Source: Yersinia entomophaga | GTDB taxonomy: Bacteria > Pseudomonadota > Gammaproteobacteria > Enterobacterales > Enterobacteriaceae | Length of the DNA: 64,000 nt | Direction of reading: 5' to 3' | NCBI RefSeq assembly: GCF_001656035.1 | Contig: NZ_CP010029.1 | Coordinates: 958,885-1,022,884, forward strand | Shown: one piece after another, positions 58,958 through 64,000 of the stretch | How positions within the stretch are numbered: position 1 is the stretch's first letter | Layout of the letters: every line of letters starts with the position of its first letter | Made by a program: the position numbers and the translations under genes | Notes under the pieces: generated by a model | What the model saw: the letters and a program-made list of their open reading frames with translations, nothing else | What the model was told of the DNA's origin: nothing | Databases searched by the model: none

Positions 58958-59845
58958 TTAAGAGTTATACTGGGCTAAAATTATTCGCGTTGCTTCAGCC
59001 AGAACATCCCGTCGTGATTCTGCATCTTTCTTATGTTGGGTAAAATATACTGCGAGAATTAACGGTGCTCCCGTTGGCGGCCAAAGTACGGCCACGTCAT
59101 TGGTTGTCCCGTAATCACCGCTGCCGGTTTTATCACCCACGAGCCAGTCTGCTGGAACACCGGCGCGAATGCTGGCATTTCCCGTAGTATTTCCTTTTAA
59201 CCATTGAGCCAACTGTTGCTGCTGGGCTGGCGCTAATCCATCGCCGAACTGTATTTTTTTCACTAACGCCGCCATTGAGCTTGGCGTTGTGGTATCACGA
59301 GGATCACCAGGAATAGCGCTGTTTAATTCAGGTTCCCAGCGATCCAGACGAAATGCAGTATCTCCGAGGCTCTGGGTAAACTTATTCACACCTTCTAATC
59401 CGCCAAGTTGCTGAATTAATAAATTCGCAGCAGTGTTATCGCTATATTGCAGCGCTGCGGCGCAAAGTGCAGCTATCGTCATGCCTTTTCCCAAATTTTC
59501 GCGAGCTATCGGCGCATAGGAAAGCAGGTCGGCCTCAGAATACGTGATATGTTTTTCCAGCAAAGCAGGTTGAGACATACTTTGGCGCAATATTGCTGCC
59601 GCCAGTACCAGCTTAAAGGTGCTACAGAATGGGAAAGCTTCATTGCCACGATATTGAAGTTCTTTACCGCTTTGGATATTAATCAGCGAAACGCCCAAAC
59701 GACCTTGAGCTTTTTCCTCAAGGGCTGTCAATTGTTCAGATAATGGCTGGCCGGCAGATTTCGCCCATGAGGGGAATGCCAGATTGGCCAATGGAAGGGT
59801 GATACCTGCAAGTAGCAGCGAGCGCCGCAGCGTTGAATGCTTCAT
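58958..59845 (-). CDS. blaA: Class A beta-lactamase, Yersinia BlaA-like
   Basis: A 295-residue periplasmic serine beta-lactamase. All class A motifs are intact: S75-T-F-K78, S135-D-N137, omega-loop E171-PELN, and K239-T-G. The signal peptide [14 protein letters not shown] has a twin-arginine pair, so Tat export is plausible. By eye it is closest to the chromosomal BlaA of Yersinia enterocolitica, a penicillinase with some cephalosporin activity. C74 precedes the nucleophile but there is no second cysteine at the position used by carbapenemases of this class, so a carbapenemase-type disulfide is not present. AAGAG precedes the ATG. No AmpR-like regulator is adjacent. Confidence 0.93.
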   Translation of the reverse strand: MKHSTLRRSLLLAGITLPLANLAFPSWAKSAGQPLSEQLTALEEKAQGRLGVSLINIQSGKELQYRGNEAFPFCSTFKLVLAAAILRQSMSQPALLEKHITYSEADLLSYAPIARENLGKGMTIAALCAAALQYSDNTAANLLIQQLGGLEGVNKFTQSLGDTAFRLDRWEPELNSAIPGDPRDTTTPSSMAALVKKIQFGDGLAPAQQQQLAQWLKGNTTGNASIRAGVPADWLVGDKTGSGDYGTTNDVAVLWPPTGAPLILAVYFTQHKKDAESRRDVLAEATRIILAQYNS

Positions 59846-59937
59846 AGTCGTCTCTTATGCAATGTGAATCTGGGGTTCTGAGCAATAAACTCTGCTCGTC
59901 TCTGTTTGACCGCAAAATGAGAGCGGCTCCGAGTTAC

Positions 59938-60012
59938 TCAAGATTCGGTGAAATAAGAGAACAAAAAGACCAGGATTGCCACGGCGATCATAATCATGGT
60001 TGTACGTCTCAT
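59938..60012 (-). CDS. 24-residue single-pass membrane peptide (YoaJ-like)
   Basis: ATG at 60012, with GGAG seven bases upstream, opens a 24-codon frame ending TGA at 59940-59938. The product starts MRRTTMIMIAVAILVFLF and is a basic N-terminus plus one hydrophobic helix. The pattern M-(K/R)2-TT-x-IM-x-x-VAI-x-V resembles E. coli YoaJ as I recall it (MKKTTIIMMGVAIIVV). It lies 92 bases upstream of blaA on the same strand and could share its transcript. Not yet supported by expression data. Confidence 0.6.
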   Translation of the reverse strand: MRRTTMIMIAVAILVFLFSYFTES

Positions 60013-60221
60013 TTTAGCGCTCCAATGTGTTGTTCAATCTAAAGGTGAATGAACATGGCGACTATTCTACGTCTGCCCAGGTAAAAACCCTAGTCCGTTA
60101 GGGGAGCGGGAATCGACAGCATCAGGATATTGATTTAATGCAATTAAACCAGTGACATTTTTTACCTGCTTGACTGGATATGACATAATGCAGGTAAGAT
60201 TAAAATGATAAGTTGAATGCC

Positions 60222-60572
60222 ATGAAAAAAAATAAATTAGTGTTGTTTACCTTCGGATTAGCGATGGTCATAGGTACATTCTCTGCCTCAGTATTGGCAT
60301 CTCCGCTGATGCGTTTACAGTGTTTAACTGAATCGGGGTTAAAGTCAGAGAGTTTGCTGGATGGCCTTAACCAACAACTAACCATTGACGGTGCTATTTT
60401 CAAATTCACCGAAATTAAAAATGACGCCAATGGCGAACGTCTGCTTTTTCAACGTACTGTTGATAACAGCACTTTTCACGCTGCGTTGAATATCTCCACC
60501 ACGCCTATTTATCTAGATTTGAACAACGGTGAGAAAACATTGAATTTCACCTGTAAAAGTCTTAAGGCCTAA
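60222..60572 (+). CDS. Small secreted protein of unknown function
   Basis: A 116-residue protein with a signal peptide (MKKNKLVLFTFGLAMVIGTF, cleavage near VLAS/PL). The mature part, about 88 residues, has two cysteines, in LQCLTE near its start and FTCKS at its end, likely joined by a disulfide. I do not recognise the family. ATG 60222 is chosen over an in-frame TTG at 60213; the ribosome binding site is poor. It is divergent from the small peptide gene and convergent with the diguanylate cyclase. Confidence 0.65.
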   Translation: MKKNKLVLFTFGLAMVIGTFSASVLASPLMRLQCLTESGLKSESLLDGLNQQLTIDGAIFKFTEIKNDANGERLLFQRTVDNSTFHAALNISTTPIYLDLNNGEKTLNFTCKSLKA

Positions 60573-60630
60573 GTTTTACTGCAAGTGATACCGTTAGAGT
60601 CTTACGTTTTCTCTGTGTAGAAAGGGTAAG

Positions 60631-60657
60631 CAGCCCCTGTTCCCCATACAGGGGCTG
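60631..60657. terminator. Hairpin between the secreted-protein gene and the diguanylate cyclase
   Basis: CAGCCCCTGT (60631-60640) pairs with ACAGGGGCTG (60648-60657), loop of 7, between convergent genes. T-tail weak. Confidence 0.7.
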
Positions 60658-60669
60658 TCGTTATAACGA

Positions 60670-61819
60670 TTAATAAACGGTTTGATTCCTTCCAGCGTTT
60701 TTGGCCTTATAGAGATTATTATCTGCGGCTTTTAGTAGCGAATCTAATGTTGGTGTATCCGTACTTAGCTGTTTTAGCCCAAATGAAAGGGTGAGTTTAA
60801 TATTATCCCCGCTTGCTGGAGTGAAAATTGTCTCTTCGACCTCTTTCCTGATTTTTTCAATTCGCTGATAAGCGTTCTCCACATGACAGTTGAAAAAGAC
60901 CATGGCAAACTCCTCACCGCCAATGCGTATCACCATATCTGATTTTCGGCTATTCTTTTTGAACATATTAGCCAACTCGCAAAGTATAAAGTCACCCACA
61001 GGATGCCCGTAGGTATCATTGATCTTCTTAAAATGATCGATATCGCCGGCAGCCAGAGTAATGGGTTTGTTCAGCGAGTGGATGACCTTCCAATCTTTCG
61101 CTAATTTACGCCGATTGAATAAATGTGTTAACGGGTCTATATTAGCTTCTCTAATTGCTCTCTTATTGGTTATAATCTGTTTGAATATAATGACCAAATA
61201 GGTCAGTTGCAGAAGTAAGCTGAATCCAAGCCCAAAACAGAATAATATCTTGGCGCTTTTATCTACCTCCGAGATGGCCATTTTCGCCTCGGATAACTGC
61301 TCACTGCTGTATTTCAAGAGTCGCATGTTTCGGAGTTCAAAATCGATAAAATGGCTAAGTGCATCGTTGAAAAGAATATTTCTCGCTTCATTAATATATC
61401 CGTTTTGATACAGCGAAACTGCTTTTTCACTTAGGCTAATATAACGCAGCCAGGCATGATACGCCTCGTCAAGATCCTGCCTGTTATTGCTCTCTGGCAA
61501 GGTTTTACTATACATATAGAAAGTATTTTCTATTCTTATTATTAACTCATTTGTTTCTTTCCGTACCTCCTCAACAGCTTTATCATCGTGAGCATTAACC
61601 AGTTGAAGCTGCAACTGCCTTAATTGCACGGTATCAGTAATAAAGCTCCTGCAGGCCGTAAGTGCTGGTATAGTTTTATCCGTCAGTTCGGCCGTTCTGG
61701 CACCGAACCGGGCGGTATCTTTTAGCAGGTTATTACCCATATAGAGGTAAAGAATATTCACAATCACAATGACAATAAATACAGATATGGCGACCCCATT
61801 TTTTTTTGAGGCAAGACAT
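60670..61819 (-). CDS. Membrane-bound GGDEF diguanylate cyclase with start region frameshifted by an A9 tract
   Basis: The intact frame (61767-60670, 365 residues) has a helical periplasmic sensor region (about 15-165), a membrane helix (ILFCFGLGFSLLLQLTYLVI) and a GGDEF domain with the active-site motif GGEEF, plus DIDHFKKINDTYGHPVGD. It should make cyclic di-GMP. No inhibitory RxxD site is seen five residues before GGEEF (reads KSDMVIRIGGEEF). The best start is ATG 61819 with GGGAG six bases upstream, but an A9 tract (T9 at 61799-61807) puts it out of frame; with A8 the protein would start MSCLKKNGVAISVFIVIVIV and continue into NILYLYMG, restoring a full first membrane helix. Expression as read may need slippage, or use a GTG at 61767. 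Confidence 0.8.
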
Positions 61820-62062
61820 CTTAATCTCCCAGTGTTTTCCTGTTTATAAAGTTGTCATAACGCACTTATATAGCCTGGTTAGTCTTACTGGTAGGTAATG
61901 GCAGTTTTTTTGTCGCTGATAATAGTTAAATAGATAAGTTTAGTCCAAAATTTTTTACTTCATTTCATTTTTAACGGAACTTATATTGACGGGTAGGTTA
62001 TTAATGTACTTGATTCTGGCTATTTCTCTGAGATTGGATAATTATAGCTATTATGCAAATAA
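61820..62062. other. AT-rich intergenic region, diguanylate cyclase promoter side
   Basis: About 240 bases, low GC, no supported ORF. It must carry the promoter of the diguanylate cyclase. Confidence 0.4.
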
Positions 62063-62088
62063 AAAAAGGTGCCTTTCAGCACCTTTTT
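62063..62088 (-). terminator. dsbB terminator
   Basis: AAAAAGGTGC (62063-62072) pairs with GCACCTTTTT (62079-62088), loop of 6; on the minus strand it ends in a T-run directly after dsbB. Confidence 0.88.
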
Positions 62089-62107
62089 AAGATTAGGAGT
62101 TTGTTAT

Positions 62108-62638
62108 TTATCGGCCAAACAGGTCACGTCTTTTCGGCTTAACAAATTGACTAATAAGAACCAGAATAGCAACCACAAGGTAGGCGGAAAATATAACGAC
62201 TAGCCACTGAGGCATCTCAAGAGATAAGAATTGCCACTGTCTCACTGAGCAATCGCCACTGGCCAGGAATACAGAAGGCAGCCATTTGTCTAGTGGCAAC
62301 CAAGACGGGAAATTAACAAAGAAATCGCAGGTGGCAAATGGGGAAGGGTGAAGTTGGAACATGGTATGTTCCCACGCTAATTGCACGCCCTTCCAGGCAC
62401 TGTATATCCACAATGCAATCGCTAAATAGCGTAATGGCGATTTGGGCGCAATAGCGCCAAGCAGCGAAGCACCAAGAATACCAAACAACGCACAGCGTTC
62501 ATAAATGCACATTACACATGGCTGTAATAGCATGATGTGTTGAAAATAGAGTGCGGCCAGCTCAAGCAGAAGTGCAGTCAAAGCCATTAAAAGCCAAGCA
62601 CCGCGCCCTTGGGAGCAACGGTTAAGAAATTGCAACAT
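62108..62638 (-). CDS. dsbB: DsbB, disulfide bond formation protein B
   Basis: A 176-residue inner-membrane quinone reductase that reoxidises DsbA. Four helices; the first periplasmic pair is CVMC in [15 protein letters not shown] and the second pair lies in FATCDFF and SGDCSVRQW. Full-length agreement with E. coli DsbB. The start at 62638 is preferred over 62686 since [19 protein letters not shown] matches the E. coli start. It follows nhaB in the same direction, as in E. coli. Confidence 0.96.
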   Translation of the reverse strand: MLQFLNRCSQGRGAWLLMALTALLLELAALYFQHIMLLQPCVMCIYERCALFGILGASLLGAIAPKSPLRYLAIALWIYSAWKGVQLAWEHTMFQLHPSPFATCDFFVNFPSWLPLDKWLPSVFLASGDCSVRQWQFLSLEMPQWLVVIFSAYLVVAILVLISQFVKPKRRDLFGR

Positions 62639-62801
62639 ATCTTTATATTCCATGCAGTAAGCAATTGTAGTGGCAGTGTAAACCAATTCATCATTGCTGC
62701 CAGCTATCCGGCGACAAGTTTAAGCGAAAATCATCTGTTTATCGCTTAGACCACGATTTAACGGATAAAAATTCATCTTTGATGATGTTAATGGCATTTT
62801 A

Positions 62802-62836
62802 AGCCAGCCCTTTAGTATAAAAGTGTAGGGCTGGCT
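62802..62836 (-). terminator. Probable nhaB terminator hairpin
   Basis: AGCCAGCCCT (62802-62811) pairs with AGGGCTGGCT (62827-62836), 15-base loop, just past the nhaB stop. The T-tail (TTAAAATG) is weak, allowing read-through to dsbB. Confidence 0.65.
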
Positions 62837-62855
62837 GAGGTCAGAATGCAAGGAA

Positions 62856-64000
62856 TCAGTGTGTAACCAGTGCGCCTGGGTCAATTTGCGGCACGGCTAT
62901 CAGGCCCGATTGAATCATTAATTCGGTCATAGGAACTAATGCAAACTCAACGCATAGAAGACCAACCAACGTCATGACAATGGTATAGGGCAGTGCCATA
63001 TACACCATTCTTCCGTAGGATAAACGAATAAGCGGAGCCAGCGCGGAAGTCAGCAGGAATAAGAATGCGGCCTGTCCGTTAGGCGTAGCAACGGAAGGTA
63101 AATTGGTGCCGGTATTAATGGCCACCGCCAGTAGTTCGAACTGCTGTAGGGAAATAACACCCTGTTCGAAGGCGCTACGAGCCTCGTTAATATAAACGGT
63201 GCCGACAAAAACATTATCAGATACGGAAGAGAGCAAACCGTTAAACAGATAAAACAGCGACAGTTGCGCCGATGGCGACGACTGTAGGACAAACTGGATA
63301 ATCGGCGTAAACAGATGCTGTTCAATGATTACCGCCACCACGGCAAAAAATACCGTCAATAACGCGGTAAAAGGCAAGGCTTCCTGAAATGCTTTGCCCA
63401 GTGCATGTTCGTTGGTAACGCCGCACAACGACGTGGCCAGAATAATAACGGACAATCCAATCAGACCCACTTCAGCCAAATGTAATGCCAACGCTACAAC
63501 CAACCAAACGCCAATTAACGCCTGAATGATTAATTTCATTTTTTCCTGACGCGTGCGTTTGGCGGAGGTTTGCTGATCGTATTCTTTCAAAATCTGGCGC
63601 ACACGATCCGGCAATTCTGCACCGTAGCCGAACAGTTTAAAACGCTCAACCAGCAGACAGACCAATAAACCGCAAACAAATACAGGCAAAGTGACCGGAA
63701 GCATGCGAATAAAGAAATCGAAGAAATGCCAGCCAGCGCTTTTGGCAATGATCAGATTTTGTGGTTCGCCAACCATCGTCATTACGCCACCCAGCGCAGT
63801 ACCGACACCGGCATGCATCATCAGGCTGCGTAAAAAGGCGCGGAACTGCTCCAGTGTCTTACGGTTTTCCTGCGAATCTATCCAGCTGTCATCGTTGACG
63901 TCCTTATCGCTATGATTGGAGGCAACGTGGTGATAAATAGTATAAAAACCGACGGATACGCTGATAACCACGGCGATAACCGTTAGTGCATCGAGAAATG
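62856..64000 (-). CDS. nhaB: NhaB, sodium/proton antiporter, C-terminal part (5' end beyond window)
   Basis: The frame is open to the window edge, reading [23 protein letters not shown], so about 380 of some 514 residues are present. It is an ion-transporter-superfamily antiporter with many membrane helices; [22 protein letters not shown] and [15 protein letters not shown] agree with E. coli NhaB. It exports Na+ in exchange for H+. Gene order nhaB-dsbB is the enteric standard. Confidence 0.94.
   Translation of the reverse strand, partial: FLDALTVIAVVISVSVGFYTIYHHVASNHSDKDVNDDSWIDSQENRKTLEQFRAFLRSLMMHAGVGTALGGVMTMVGEPQNLIIAKSAGWHFFDFFIRMLPVTLPVFVCGLLVCLLVERFKLFGYGAELPDRVRQILKEYDQQTSAKRTRQEKMKLIIQALIGVWLVVALALHLAEVGLIGLSVIILATSLCGVTNEHALGKAFQEALPFTALLTVFFAVVAVIIEQHLFTPIIQFVLQSSPSAQLSLFYLFNGLLSSVSDNVFVGTVYINEARSAFEQGVISLQQFELLAVAINTGTNLPSVATPNGQAAFLFLLTSALAPLIRLSYGRMVYMALPYTIVMTLVGLLCVEFALVPMTELMIQSGLIAVPQIDPGALVTH

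Noticed and set aside
58958..59845. Carbapenemase-type disulfide in the beta-lactamase (cysteine before the active serine)
   Set aside because: The partner cysteine near the KTG motif is missing (the sequence reads KTGSGDYG), so the disulfide of class A carbapenemases cannot form.

Overview
This window is chromosomal DNA of about 50% GC from a member of the Enterobacterales, most probably a Yersinia or a close Yersiniaceae relative. Gene content and order follow the E. coli backbone in several blocks: ghrA-ycdX-ycdY, mdtH-rimJ-yceH-mviM-murJ, argS to aspS-nudB-yebC-ruvCAB, znuABC-mepM-lpxM-pykA-hexR-zwf, yoaB-yoaA-tsaB-yeaY-fadD-rnd, minCDE-ycgL-ycgM-ycgN and dsbB-nhaB. Within this frame sit features that point to Yersiniaceae: a class A beta-lactamase resembling the Yersinia BlaA chromosomal enzyme, a ShlB/ShlA-type hemolysin pair, a lytic transglycosylase between ycgL and ycgM, and zwf next to eda with no edd between them. 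The species cannot be fixed from the sequence alone. No rRNA, tRNA, CRISPR array, insertion sequence or phage gene was seen.

Layout. Positions 1-8200 hold the end of ghrA, ycdX-ycdY, the lipoprotein yceB, a small monooxygenase gene broken by an in-frame stop, mdtH, then rimJ-yceH-mviM and murJ. Positions 8300-15480 are an AT-rich leader followed by the two-partner secretion hemolysin genes. Positions 15550-24700 hold argS, yecM, cutC, cmoA-cmoB (tRNA wobble uridine modification), an unknown membrane protein, yecN, yecE, yecD and a zinc-ribbon protein. Positions 24700-30200 hold aspS-nudB-yebC-ruvC, then ruvAB behind a LexA box. Positions 30250-37300 hold a POT peptide transporter, the divergent znuCB/znuA zinc uptake genes with a Zur-like site, mepM and lpxM. 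Positions 37380-42780 are the sugar-acid and pentose phosphate entry block: pykA, hexR, zwf with a HexR site, and eda. Positions 42780-44450 hold the spermidine exporter genes mdtJI, preceded by a 32-codon upstream ORF, and yoaB. Positions 44580-53970 hold yoaA, tsaB, yeaY, an acetyltransferase, fadD (FadR site), rnd and minCDE. Positions 54690-57930 hold a frameshifted secreted ORF, ycgL, a lytic transglycosylase, ycgM and ycgN.

The least ordinary part is 57930-62100, an AT-rich accessory stretch. It carries a (TTTAAG) hexanucleotide array of about 13 copies, a (GCCA)x5 array, a small ORF with a strong ribosome binding site, blaA, a 24-residue membrane peptide gene directly upstream of blaA on the same strand, a small secreted protein, and a membrane diguanylate cyclase whose proper start codon is out of frame because of an A9 tract. 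The window ends inside nhaB.

The observations I consider most worth following up are the A9 tract in the diguanylate cyclase, the mdtJI leader ORF, the unlisted small membrane protein upstream of blaA, the hexanucleotide array, and a possible small RNA with its own terminator upstream of fadD. All gene names rest on reading the protein sequences against remembered family members; no database search was run.
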